This document shows, piece by piece, positions 18,347-26,648 of a stretch of 64,000 nt of DNA; position 1 is the first letter of the stretch, and each line of letters opens with the position of its first letter. The notes under the pieces were generated by a model. That model did no database searches. It saw nothing but the letters and a program-made list of their open reading frames with translations, and was not told where the DNA came from. Source of the stretch: Fulvivirga maritima (GTDB lineage Bacteria > Bacteroidota > Bacteroidia > Cytophagales > Cyclobacteriaceae); contig NZ_CP089980.1 in NCBI RefSeq assembly GCF_021389955.1, positions 247,501 to 311,500 of the forward strand. The letters are read 5' to 3'. Position numbers and translations under genes: made by a program.

Positions 18347-18354
18347 TACCTTTG
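18347..18354 (+). promoter_or_regulatory. -7 promoter element of the tRNA-like RNA
   Basis: TACCTTTG matches TAnnTTTG exactly and lies 19 nt before the tRNA-like RNA, the same geometry as at tRNA-Leu (18 nt). The -33 position is AT-rich with no clear TTTG. Confidence 0.6.
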
Positions 18355-18373
18355 GACCATCAAAACAGAAACA

Positions 18374-18506
18374 CTGTAGGGTGTTGAAACTGGCAGACAT
18401 GCCCTCCGGTCTCGAGGGTGGAGACGACAGGATAAATTCCTTAATGCATCCAATAGCAATGGGAACTAACTGCTCCGTGGAGGTTCGAATCCTCCCCCTA
18501 CAGCCA
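18374..18506 (+). ncRNA. Unusual tRNA-like RNA, about 130 nt, encoded CCA
   Basis: Clear tRNA-like parts: acceptor stem TGTAGGG (18375-18381) with CCCTACA (18496-18502), discriminator G18503 and encoded CCA; a D-arm-like segment with the conserved GG in AAACTGGCAGA (18387-18397); and a T-arm GGAGG-TTCGAAT-CCTCC (18479-18495). A 5-bp stem CCCTC/GAGGG (18402-18406, 18414-18418) sits where the anticodon arm should be, but its 7-nt loop CGGTCTC has G instead of the invariant U33. About 60 nt (18419-18478), against 10-20 in class II tRNAs, follow before the T-arm; GGAG/CTCC can close this insert. Total length is far beyond a tRNA but too short for tmRNA, and no ALAA-type tag is encoded. It may be a degenerate or intron-bearing tRNA, or a dedicated tRNA-like RNA. 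It has its own -7 box and a strong terminator. Confidence 0.65.
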
Positions 18507-18510
18507 GCTC

Positions 18511-18568
18511 AAATCTTTTGCAATAAAAAAGGAGGCTTTGTAGCCTCCTTTTTTATTGCAAAAGATTT
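18511..18568. terminator. Perfect 27-bp inverted repeat, bidirectional terminator
   Basis: Bases 18511-18537 are exactly complementary to 18542-18568 around a TTGT loop. The GC-rich core GGAGGCT/AGCCTCC is flanked by A6/T6, giving T-runs on both strands. It starts 5 nt after the CCA of the tRNA-like RNA and ends 12 nt before the stop codon of the convergent lipoprotein gene, so it can serve both. The stem is unusually long and mismatch-free. Confidence 0.85.
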
Positions 18569-18580
18569 GTTATATTACAT

Positions 18581-19504
18581 CTAATTTTTAGTCAAGGTCT
18601 GCTCAAACACATAGCCACCAGAAGTATACCAACTTAAATAAAAGGTTTCTGTTTCATTATCCCAGTAACTTGATCCATCAGTAGTCACAGTTCCTAAAGA
18701 AGGACATTCCACAGTAACTGGATTTCTTCTTCGTCCTTCTTCTGTATCTGAATCCCAATCATCGTCAGCATGAACTTCAATAAATACTTCATTAGAATAC
18801 ACACCAATTAAGCCCATAACGACACTAAATTCACCAGTCGTCGTTAATTCAATAGTATTTGTACCTTCTGGGTATCCCGATATATTTGATACATACTCAT
18901 TACGATATTCACCATCATACGCATTCCGAACACTAACGACATAAAGAGCTTGATAAAAATTACCACTAATAGTTCCAGATGAAGCTGACCTAATAGTCAA
19001 TGGTATTGCATACTTTACTGATGGATTAAAATGATAAGTATCCAACCAAATTTCAATACTATCCTTTCTCTCTCCTCTTGGGATAAAAGCATTAAAATCA
19101 TCCTGACCTACTATAGAATATAATGAGTCTGGCAATAACTGAAGTAAAACCTCCTCATCATCCGGGTGTTCTAAATTATATTCTTCCAACTCTGCATTAT
19201 AAGCATTCAAAAGATCGAGATCCATTTCGACTTCTACTGAAATATCCTCAGGAGCTGCATTAGTCCCTGAATGACTAACAATAATGTTAAAACTACGCCC
19301 CTCTTCGGCTATATCATGTGCATTATCATAAATGTGAGGAAAATTATTTCCGGTAGGATTACTCAATAATGATGAGATGTCGAACAACTCAATAATACCT
19401 TCCGATTGCCCTGGATCCATCATCGGATCTTCATCCAAGCAAGAAGATAGCATCAAAGTCAAAGACAATAAGCCTATTATATATTTAAAATTTATTCTTT
19501 TCAT
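18581..19504 (-). CDS. Surface lipoprotein with DUF1735-like domain, SusCD-associated
   Basis: 307 residues. Signal peptide with lipobox LSSC, Cys22, followed by LDED, an acidic surface-export signal. The middle (about 45-190) resembles the DUF1735/BT_3987 N-terminal fold: LLPDSLYSIV, a glycine-containing FIPRGERKDSIEI and a KYAIPLTIRSA strand. The C-terminal part ends YWDNETETFYLSWYTSGGYV, typical of small-molecule or glycan-binding accessory lipoproteins. It is the last gene of the first SusCD locus, 26 nt after the SusD-like gene. The ligand is unknown. Confidence 0.8.
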   Translation of the reverse strand: MKRINFKYIIGLLSLTLMLSSCLDEDPMMDPGQSEGIIELFDISSLLSNPTGNNFPHIYDNAHDIAEEGRSFNIIVSHSGTNAAPEDISVEVEMDLDLLNAYNAELEEYNLEHPDDEEVLLQLLPDSLYSIVGQDDFNAFIPRGERKDSIEIWLDTYHFNPSVKYAIPLTIRSASSGTISGNFYQALYVVSVRNAYDGEYRNEYVSNISGYPEGTNTIELTTTGEFSVVMGLIGVYSNEVFIEVHADDDWDSDTEEGRRRNPVTVECPSLGTVTTDGSSYWDNETETFYLSWYTSGGYVFEQTLTKN

Positions 19505-19530
19505 AATTTCAATTTCTTTGATTTATTAAA

Positions 19531-21123
19531 CTACTCACCTTGAAAGAATATGGCCGTTGTAAATTGATCAACTCCTGGAGGCACATTATCACTATTCAAC
19601 TGAAACTCACTTGCAGGATATAAAAACCTAATAGGCAATCTATCAGCTCTAGGAGAAGTAGATAAAATAGATGCAAATGTAGACTGAGGATTAGTGGAAC
19701 CATTGGCTACTGAAGGGTATCCAGTACGTCTGAATTCACTCCAAGCTTCCTGCGCCATTAAGAAATTAAGCGCAATATACTTTTGAGTTATAATTGCTTC
19801 CAACTTTTCTTCATTGGAGTTGGCTAACGAATAATTGACTAGAGGATTAGTATTATTCTCTTGTAAATATGCTGCTACATCCTCTTCAACATCAAACTCT
19901 ACCGTCACATCTTCATCATCCAGATCTACATTGGATCCAATATTTCCAGAGGCATCCTCATATAAATACCTAAATGAAGCCATGATCCCGTTTTCATAAG
20001 CATCTTCATCATCACCACTTAAAGCCCCCTTCATATATGCTTCAGCCTGCAGAAAATAACTTTCAGACGCTAACATCAACGCCACTCCCGCATCTGGTCC
20101 TTTAAGCACACCTATATGAGTTTCATAATTACTTAACCATGACGGGTTTGGAGAACTAGGTGCGGTAGGGTTATTATTTAAATCGCCTAACTGACCTATT
20201 GGAGTTTCTCCAAATTCTCTATAAACCACCGCACCTCTGTAAGGATCATTTATTTTAGTTCCATCATAAAATGCATACGTATATTCGCTAGCTATACTGG
20301 ATCTTCCTGATCCAGCAGCAGTTCCACTAGCATTTTGCACATATGTTTCCCAATATGGGTTTTGCTGACCTGAAACCTCACCATAGCCAGGGTTTAAAAC
20401 TACATCATCAGTAATGAATCCCACAGTTTCCATACCTGAGAACTGCTCTTGAGCAAAAGAAGCTAAACTAGTCTCTGACATCCTGATTAATAATCTCAAC
20501 TTCAATGTATTAGCAAATTGCGCCCAAGATTCCATATTTCCATTAAAAACGATATCTATTCCTTCAGGTGAATTAGAAAATTCAGAATTCTGAAACTGAT
20601 CTATTGCCTCATTTAACGTAAGCACTAAATCCTGATATACATCTTCTTGAGCATCATAAGTAGGCATCAGATTATCTACACCACTTAATGCATCCGAATA
20701 AGGAACATCTCCATAAAAATCAACTAACATTTGATAATCATAGACTCTCATTACCTTAGCAATACCATTAGCATAAGCCTGAGTACTATCACCTTCAGTC
20801 TGATCTATAATATATTGATAATTATTAAGATCATCAAAAGCAGATTCCCAAGGCCCCGCATGGCTACTTGTAGTGTAGTTATAATAAACCACATCACCCC
20901 AGCCACCATAGCCACCAGCATTTACAAAGATACCCACAACCCAACCTGCTGTAGAACTAAAATAACGAGTTAATGAAGCTGTACTGGTAAGAGCATTAGG
21001 CAAGACCACTTCAGGAGAGGCCTCCGTTGGCGTATTAGGATTTTCATTATCTCCTAAAAAATCGTCACAAGATATGATGATCAAGGCAGCAGCCCAGACG
21101 CATAAATATTTTATATATTTCAT
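19531..21123 (-). CDS. SusD/RagB-type nutrient-binding lipoprotein
   Basis: 530 residues. Lipobox IISC, Cys19, followed by DDFLGD, an acidic export signal. Helical TPR-like SusD fold; motifs FLGDNENPNTPTEASPEVVLP, MRVYDYQMLVDFYGDVPYSDA, QFANTLKLRLLIRMS and AQEAWSEFRRTGYPSVAN, with RLPIRFLYPASEFQLN near the end, are those of the SusD-like_2 group. Acts as the lid of the SusC barrel at the cell surface. Lies 13 nt after its susC partner. The absence of linked glycosidases leaves peptides, glycans or other oligomers possible as cargo. Confidence 0.92.
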   Translation of the reverse strand: MKYIKYLCVWAAALIIISCDDFLGDNENPNTPTEASPEVVLPNALTSTASLTRYFSSTAGWVVGIFVNAGGYGGWGDVVYYNYTTSSHAGPWESAFDDLNNYQYIIDQTEGDSTQAYANGIAKVMRVYDYQMLVDFYGDVPYSDALSGVDNLMPTYDAQEDVYQDLVLTLNEAIDQFQNSEFSNSPEGIDIVFNGNMESWAQFANTLKLRLLIRMSETSLASFAQEQFSGMETVGFITDDVVLNPGYGEVSGQQNPYWETYVQNASGTAAGSGRSSIASEYTYAFYDGTKINDPYRGAVVYREFGETPIGQLGDLNNNPTAPSSPNPSWLSNYETHIGVLKGPDAGVALMLASESYFLQAEAYMKGALSGDDEDAYENGIMASFRYLYEDASGNIGSNVDLDDEDVTVEFDVEEDVAAYLQENNTNPLVNYSLANSNEEKLEAIITQKYIALNFLMAQEAWSEFRRTGYPSVANGSTNPQSTFASILSTSPRADRLPIRFLYPASEFQLNSDNVPPGVDQFTTAIFFQGE

Positions 21124-21136
21124 AAACTAAAGTTCT

Positions 21137-24100
21137 TTAAAATGTTAGAGAAAGAGTGGCTCCATAAAACCTTGTTGGAGGAGTAGAGGATAAAGTCACA
21201 ATCCCTATTGCGTTACCTTCATTGAAATTAAAATCAGGATCGGTATAAATATTAGACTTAGGAGTCCATAAAAATAAATTACGTCCCTGTAATGTTAGGC
21301 TAGCACTTTTAACGACTTTAGTTTTAGCTAATACAGAAGCAGGTAAATTATATGTTATAGCCACTTCTCTTAACTTCCAATAATCTCCTGACACCACATA
21401 ATTATCAGCTACATTCCTTCGGTAACTACCACTTGACCAAAATGTAGATCCACCATCCTCAATTGTAATATTTGTATTCTCTATGTATGAACCTGGGTTT
21501 TCCGGATCTTCATATACAGAATTAGGGAATACAAATCTTTCTCTATTATAATAAGCAGTGGTAATTGCAGAACCAGAGAAGTCATAGCTGCTTCCTCCAT
21601 TATATAATATGTTATATCCACCCCTATACTCAAATAGAAATGATAAACTAAAATTCTTGTAACTCAGACCTCCTGTTAATCCTAACCTATGCTTAGGTAC
21701 TGTATTTCCTAAATTGACCAAATCATCACTAGTTGAAGGATAGCCTGTTTCTGCATCAACTATAACGCGGCCTTGATCATCTCTTTCATAGGTAGTTCCT
21801 AATAACACGGGAAATGGCTCACCCTCTACAGCATAAACCTGAGCCTGGCCACCTGAAGAAAGCTGTAAGCGTGTCAGATCACCACTTATAGATTCCACCC
21901 AGTTGTCATTGTAAGTATAGTTTGCTCCTACATTCACCTCAATATTATCACTTTTATAAGCAACAACATTCAACAATGCCTCTATACCTTCGTTACCAAC
22001 CTCTCCTGTATTTTGCAAATAAGAAGAAAACCCAGTAGTAGTAGAAACTCCTGTTGCAACTGTTTGATCTGTGGTTGAAGTTTTATACCAAGTAGCTGAA
22101 CCTGACACCCTGTTATCTAAAACGGAGAAATCAACACCCGCTTCATAGCCTGTTGTCATCTCTGGCTTAAGGCTTGGGGATACGATCTGATCATTAAGTA
22201 CATATCCTGCTAAACTACCGTAAGGAAAACCATTAGAAGGACCAAAAGTAGAAGATAGAGCATAAGCCCCAAAATTACTCTCATTACCCAAGTTCACCTG
22301 CCCTACCTTTGACCAAGAAGCTCTTAACTTCAACTGATTGATTACACTACTTTCTGAAATAATAGGAATAGCATCAGAAGCTACATATGAAAGTGCCACA
22401 GATGGGTAGAAAAAAGACCTATTATCAGGAGCCAAAATCGACACCCAGTCATTTCTTCCAGTTGCAGTTAAGAATAGATAATCTTTAAATGCAATTTTCA
22501 ACTGCCCGTAAGTACCTACTTGACGTGCCTCATAATTAGATTCGGAAGCACTTGGCTGCCCCAATCTATTTGAAATGTTATACAAGCCTGGAGTCACCAA
22601 TCCTTCGCCTGATATGTTCATAGCTTTAGATTGATTTATTCTAATTGTATTTCCCGCTAGGAAGCTAAAGAACCAATCATCACCAGCAGATTTTTTAAAC
22701 AATAATTGCAAATCAGAAATAGCCTGTGAAGTTGTAAAACTATAATCAGACATACCTCCCACAATATCAGTTTTAGCTGAGGAAACCGATTTAGTATAAT
22801 CTGAAAAAGTAAAACTTCCATACTTATACTTAGAAGTTCTATTTCTAGAAGTCACTCCAATTCTATAAGTAACACCCAACCATTTTAATGGGTCATATTT
22901 CAATTGAAGGTTTCCTATAAAATAGTTATCCTTTCTATCTTCCCTATTATTATCTATAGTCCAATAAGGGTTATCATAATATTCATTGTAGTATCCATTA
23001 GGGTTGGCAAATGGATCATTTTCCCAATCCTCATATTGAGTTAATGGAATTTGAGCAGGAGTCTGAAGCAGGTTATCATAAATAGTTGCGGTAGCGGTAG
23101 TAATATCATACTTATTTCTAATATAACTCGTATTATAAGATAACGTCAGGTTATCAGTAAAGTCCTGAGAACCGTTCAACCTGAAAGAAGCCCTAGTATA
23201 TTCATCCTCTGGCGTAGTTCCATTAGTCTTTAAATATTGAACTGAAAAATAAGTCTGGGATTTATCCGTCCCTCCCGAAATTGAGAAATCAGTTTGGTTT
23301 GTAACACCTGTGTCCCAAAAATCTTCTTTATCATTCGTGGGAGAATAAACTACCTCTTGAACACTTCCATCTTCCAATGGCCTACCAATTGGTCTAAGAG
23401 AACCATCGAAAGCAGGGCCATATTGCTGATTTTCGTAAGCCACATATTGAGTAGGATATCCTCCTGCAGTACCAGAACCAAATTGCGTTTGCATCTCAGG
23501 ATAAAAACTCACTCTTTCAACATTTACCGTATGAGAAATGCTAATTTTAGGCTTACCTGCTTGTCCTCCTTTAGTCGTAATAACTAACGCTCCATTAGAT
23601 GCTGCCGAACCGTAAAGCGCTGCTGCAGTAGCACCGTTAAGTACAGTCATCTCTTCAATATCTTGAGGATTTAAAGTACTAAGCACATCATTAGGAACAA
23701 TTACATTGTCAATTACGATCAATGCTTCATTGTTACCCGTTAAGGATCGATTACCTCGTAAAACTACTCTCACGTTAGGATTAACGCCACTTGAAATAGT
23801 ATTAATCTGTAAACCTGCTACTTTACCTGTCAATCCTTGAGCAGCATTAACTGGTTTAGCTTTAGTAATATCATCGGTTTTTAAAGTAGTGGCACTATAA
23901 CCGATTTCTTTCTTTCTGGCTTCCACACCACCAGCAGTAACAACCACCTCGGTTAGCTCCGTAACGTCAGAGGACATTTCAACATTCACAACAGAACGTG
24001 ATCCCACTTCAACTTCTTTGGTTGTCAACCCAATAAACGAAAACACTAATGTCCCATTTTCCTCAGGCATGTTTAACCTAAATGCCCCATTAATATCTGT

Positions 24101-24265
24101 AACTGTCCCTGTAGTGGTACCTTTAAGCACCACATTTACCCCCGGCAACGCAGAACCATCTTCTTCCGAAGTAACTGTACCAGAGACCGTTTTTCCTTGT
24201 GCAAGTGCGTCCTTTCCCGAGAGCACAAACACAAACATGAAAATTAGTAGTAAAAACTTTCTCAT
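21137..24265 (-). CDS. SusC/RagA-type TonB-dependent outer-membrane transporter
   Basis: 1042 residues. Signal peptide (about 1-22, ending DALAQ), carboxypeptidase-regulatory-like beta domain (about 24-100, VSGTVTSEEDGSALPGVNV), TonB-box-like TEVVVTAGG near 105, plug domain with GLTGKVAGLQI, VVLRGNRSL and the IEEMTVLNGATAAALYGSAA motif, then the 22-strand barrel ending in the aromatic C-terminus GATLSLTF. Takes up its ligand with its SusD partner, powered by TonB-ExbBD. First gene of the locus; a TACTTTTG -7 box lies 47-54 nt upstream. No linked ECF sigma/anti-sigma pair is present. Confidence 0.95.
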   Translation of the reverse strand: MRKFLLLIFMFVFVLSGKDALAQGKTVSGTVTSEEDGSALPGVNVVLKGTTTGTVTDINGAFRLNMPEENGTLVFSFIGLTTKEVEVGSRSVVNVEMSSDVTELTEVVVTAGGVEARKKEIGYSATTLKTDDITKAKPVNAAQGLTGKVAGLQINTISSGVNPNVRVVLRGNRSLTGNNEALIVIDNVIVPNDVLSTLNPQDIEEMTVLNGATAAALYGSAASNGALVITTKGGQAGKPKISISHTVNVERVSFYPEMQTQFGSGTAGGYPTQYVAYENQQYGPAFDGSLRPIGRPLEDGSVQEVVYSPTNDKEDFWDTGVTNQTDFSISGGTDKSQTYFSVQYLKTNGTTPEDEYTRASFRLNGSQDFTDNLTLSYNTSYIRNKYDITTATATIYDNLLQTPAQIPLTQYEDWENDPFANPNGYYNEYYDNPYWTIDNNREDRKDNYFIGNLQLKYDPLKWLGVTYRIGVTSRNRTSKYKYGSFTFSDYTKSVSSAKTDIVGGMSDYSFTTSQAISDLQLLFKKSAGDDWFFSFLAGNTIRINQSKAMNISGEGLVTPGLYNISNRLGQPSASESNYEARQVGTYGQLKIAFKDYLFLTATGRNDWVSILAPDNRSFFYPSVALSYVASDAIPIISESSVINQLKLRASWSKVGQVNLGNESNFGAYALSSTFGPSNGFPYGSLAGYVLNDQIVSPSLKPEMTTGYEAGVDFSVLDNRVSGSATWYKTSTTDQTVATGVSTTTGFSSYLQNTGEVGNEGIEALLNVVAYKSDNIEVNVGANYTYNDNWVESISGDLTRLQLSSGGQAQVYAVEGEPFPVLLGTTYERDDQGRVIVDAETGYPSTSDDLVNLGNTVPKHRLGLTGGLSYKNFSLSFLFEYRGGYNILYNGGSSYDFSGSAITTAYYNRERFVFPNSVYEDPENPGSYIENTNITIEDGGSTFWSSGSYRRNVADNYVVSGDYWKLREVAITYNLPASVLAKTKVVKSASLTLQGRNLFLWTPKSNIYTDPDFNFNEGNAIGIVTLSSTPPTRFYGATLSLTF

Positions 24266-24311
24266 TTGTTTTGTTTAGTTAGAAAATAATTTTGAAGCAA
24301 CTAATTTATAT

Positions 24312-24319
24312 CAAAAGTA
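24312..24319 (-). promoter_or_regulatory. Candidate -7 element of the first SusCD locus
   Basis: The minus strand reads TACTTTTG, an exact TAnnTTTG match, 47 nt upstream of the susC ATG. The -33 position (24339-24342) reads GGTG on the minus strand, a partial match. Confidence 0.5.
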
Positions 24320-24756
24320 TTGAAAAAGCGACATAAGGCACCTTATAATTTTACAGAAAACGATTTCTGCAAAATTTTACATCAAATAAATATCCCAATT
24401 CAAAATATAACACAGCTCGAAAATTTCTAAAAAGCCTGATACAGATCAAAGAATCAATAACCTAAATTGAACTTCAAATAAACTTTTAACGAAAAATAAA
24501 TTAAAAATAAAAATCAAAAATCAACTAAAAGTCATGTCTAAACACTTTTAAAAAACTTATCAAATAAACGATAGGATTATTTATTCAAAATAAGTGCTGC
24601 CTGCGAAAGTTGGAGGAAACACTCATTTGCAAGCTAAAATCTTAACTAATACCGGAGAAAAAGTGAGGGGCGTAAAATTTTCTTAGACTAACGACAACTC
24701 TCCATCTGTCCCTTACTCGGTCCAAGTTTTATAGATATGAAAAGCACACATAATAA

Positions 24757-24786
24757 AAAAGCATCAAGAATTATCTTGATGCTTTT
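24757..24786 (-). terminator. Terminator of the second SusCD locus
   Basis: On the minus strand AAAAGCATCAAGATAATTCT and TGATGCTTTTTTATT form a hairpin (AAGCATCAAGA/TCTTGATGCTT) with a T-run, 40 nt after the stop of the 288-residue lipoprotein gene. It separates the two susCD loci into distinct transcripts. Confidence 0.85.
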
Positions 24787-24825
24787 CAGTATCCCTAAAA
24801 GGATCATAAAATAATTTCAGGACAA

Positions 24826-25692
24826 CTATTCCCCCCCTTGATAATTAGGAAGATAAGTCATTGTAGATGTACCCGTATCTCCAGCATCATTTTCCCAATT
24901 GACAGTAATAGTTCCATCAGCATTGATAGTGCCACTAAAAGAATCTGCGAATTCTTCATCAGCATCCAATATTTGAGTGCCACAAACATCGAAATTGATA
25001 AAATTATTTGCACTTTCTCTGGAAGGATAGAGCCCAAAAGAGCCATCAGAAAGTCGATAATAACCAGGAGAATTTATTCCATTTGGCAAAATATATACTT
25101 CTACTGTATCCTCCAAGTTGGAATAATTTTCATCATTTATTGCGTCATATCCATTAGAAATTGTACTATAAAACCCAATCAAATTTTCACTTGAAAAGCA
25201 ATCTGATCCAATAGAAAATTGAGTCTTCAACGTTGGAACAGTACTTATGTCAGCACTTTTCGGCTCCTCTTGAGCATCATATACAGTTATCACTATTTCT
25301 TCTTCAGCAATAAGAAAAGCACTATTCTCATCTAAAGTTGGCGCATGATAAACAACAACAAAAGATCCTGTAGACTGCCCTCTAACAGCCTCCAAACCTT
25401 CAACGGAGTAACTTCCCCAGTTAGTAGGAATTTGAATATTAGAAAAGGCCACGGAAACAGAATCAATTAAACCAGGAGAATCAACTACTCGTACTTCTAT
25501 CCTTGCTGTACCTCCATTTGGAACAAAAGTATAGGTATCATCATCTGTATCTGTGGCTATAATTTCATCTCCCACATAACTAATAAATGGCGCAGGACCA
25601 TCCAATCTTAATGGAGGGTTAGCATCTGTATAATCATCAACACAAGAGATTAGTAAAAGTGTTAATGACAGTATATATATAATATTTTTCAT
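24826..25692 (-). CDS. Surface lipoprotein of unknown function, SusCD-associated
   Basis: 288 residues. Signal peptide with lipobox LISC, Cys17, followed by VDD, an acidic export signal. The middle (about 30-150) looks like one or two Ig-like beta domains (RIEVRVVDSPGLIDSVSVAF), and two cysteines (DCFSSE and FDVCGT) may form a disulfide in the C-terminal beta domain, which ends TSTMTYLPNY. I do not recognise a family. It is the last gene of the second locus, 14 nt after the other accessory lipoprotein, so probably a SusE/F-like ligand-binding or surface-exposed helper. Confidence 0.75.
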   Translation of the reverse strand: MKNIIYILSLTLLLISCVDDYTDANPPLRLDGPAPFISYVGDEIIATDTDDDTYTFVPNGGTARIEVRVVDSPGLIDSVSVAFSNIQIPTNWGSYSVEGLEAVRGQSTGSFVVVYHAPTLDENSAFLIAEEEIVITVYDAQEEPKSADISTVPTLKTQFSIGSDCFSSENLIGFYSTISNGYDAINDENYSNLEDTVEVYILPNGINSPGYYRLSDGSFGLYPSRESANNFINFDVCGTQILDADEEFADSFSGTINADGTITVNWENDAGDTGTSTMTYLPNYQGGE

Positions 25693-25706
25693 AATCTCTT
25701 AATATT

Positions 25707-26636
25707 TTATTCTGCAGAAATAACAAATTGATTCTCACAACCTTCAAATGGCCCCCCACAAGCTGTAACACTATCATAAATCAAGCTAAAACTTAATTCC
25801 TCTGCTTCAGGATCATAGGTTCCAGCTCCTAAAACAGAAGTATTATATACTACATCTGCAGTACCGCAGCTCAAACCAGGAGATTGATTAATAATCAATA
25901 CCCTTCCACAAATAAAAAGCACTTCTACACTTCTACCATCAAACCCAAAAACTGTAAAATCACTTAAGGTATATATTGGTCCATTTTCCTGCGTCAAAGT
26001 CACTGTTCCACTAGGTCCATCATCAGGCACGAACCCATCTGCACACCCAGAAGTTAACACTACATTATAGGTTCCTTCATAATTTACAGGCAATGGGCAA
26101 GCAACAAAAGAAGTCCAACCTACAGAAAATATTTGCGTGGCGGCAGAATTAACTATCCCTGGAGGAACATTTAAATTTCCATTAATGGTTTCTGAAGGAA
26201 ACACTCTACCATCCGTAAGTGTGGTGGTATTAAAAAACTCCATATAATCACCTCCATTAAATGCTTCAGGACCTGACAACCCTATTAAACTTGCAAGTTC
26301 AGCTGCAGTCCATGTCTCATTCATTATTGCTCCATTTTGAAAATCAGATTGCGTATAAGTTACAACTGGTATACTATCACTAACCTCTCCAGTTTGTGCG
26401 TTATTATAAACCATAGTAATTGCTATACTTTCAATATTTTCATTCTCAGAAAACACATTGTATTGAATCTGAGCGCTAGCAATATCATCAAAATTTAAGT
26501 TTGTAAAATCTGCATCCAGTTGAATCCTAACATTGGCCCCATCTTCCAGGTCAGGCACCCTGACCTTATCATCATCTTGACAGGCTGCCGCAGCAATACC
26601 CATCATAGCTATTAATAATATATTTGTTATTCTCAT
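25707..26636 (-). CDS. Surface lipoprotein of unknown function, SusCD-associated
   Basis: 309 residues. Signal peptide with AAAC, Cys19, followed by QDDDK, a very good acidic surface-export signal. The N-terminal half resembles an Ig-like domain (NIESIAITMVYNN). The C-terminal half has six cysteines (FVACPLP, TSGCADG, FICGR, LSCGT, TACGGP, EGCENQ), probably disulfides in a secreted domain. No family recognised with confidence. It lies 12 nt downstream of the SusD-like gene and 14 nt upstream of the 288-residue lipoprotein. Confidence 0.75.
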   Translation of the reverse strand: MRITNILLIAMMGIAAAACQDDDKVRVPDLEDGANVRIQLDADFTNLNFDDIASAQIQYNVFSENENIESIAITMVYNNAQTGEVSDSIPVVTYTQSDFQNGAIMNETWTAAELASLIGLSGPEAFNGGDYMEFFNTTTLTDGRVFPSETINGNLNVPPGIVNSAATQIFSVGWTSFVACPLPVNYEGTYNVVLTSGCADGFVPDDGPSGTVTLTQENGPIYTLSDFTVFGFDGRSVEVLFICGRVLIINQSPGLSCGTADVVYNTSVLGAGTYDPEAEELSFSLIYDSVTACGGPFEGCENQFVISAE

Positions 26637-26648
26637 TATTGTATTCTT

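Larger units (their letters stand above)
24266..24825. other. 560-nt non-coding spacer between the two SusCD loci
   Basis: No ORF of convincing length. It holds the candidate promoter of the downstream susC (24312-24319), a strongly AT-rich stretch (24340-24580), a less AT-rich block at about 24595-24725 with no recognised gene, and the terminator of the second locus at 24757-24786. The block could be leader sequence, a small RNA or a gene remnant; nothing in it decides between them. Confidence 0.6.

Noticed and set aside
18453-18459. Alternative anticodon loop ATAGCAA (anticodon AGC) in the tRNA-like RNA
   Set aside because: It has U33 and a 4-bp stem, but it would leave about 50 nt between D-arm and anticodon arm, and AGC is not a usual bacterial tRNA-Ala anticodon; treated as coincidence.
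18374-18506. Ordinary tRNA-Leu or tmRNA
   Set aside because: The length is about 45 nt too long for a class II tRNA, U33 is missing and discriminator is G, unlike Leu; and it is too short for tmRNA with no ALAA-type tag.
23294-23587. 97-codon plus-strand ORF inside the first susC
   Set aside because: Shadow ORF antisense to conserved TonB-receptor sequence.
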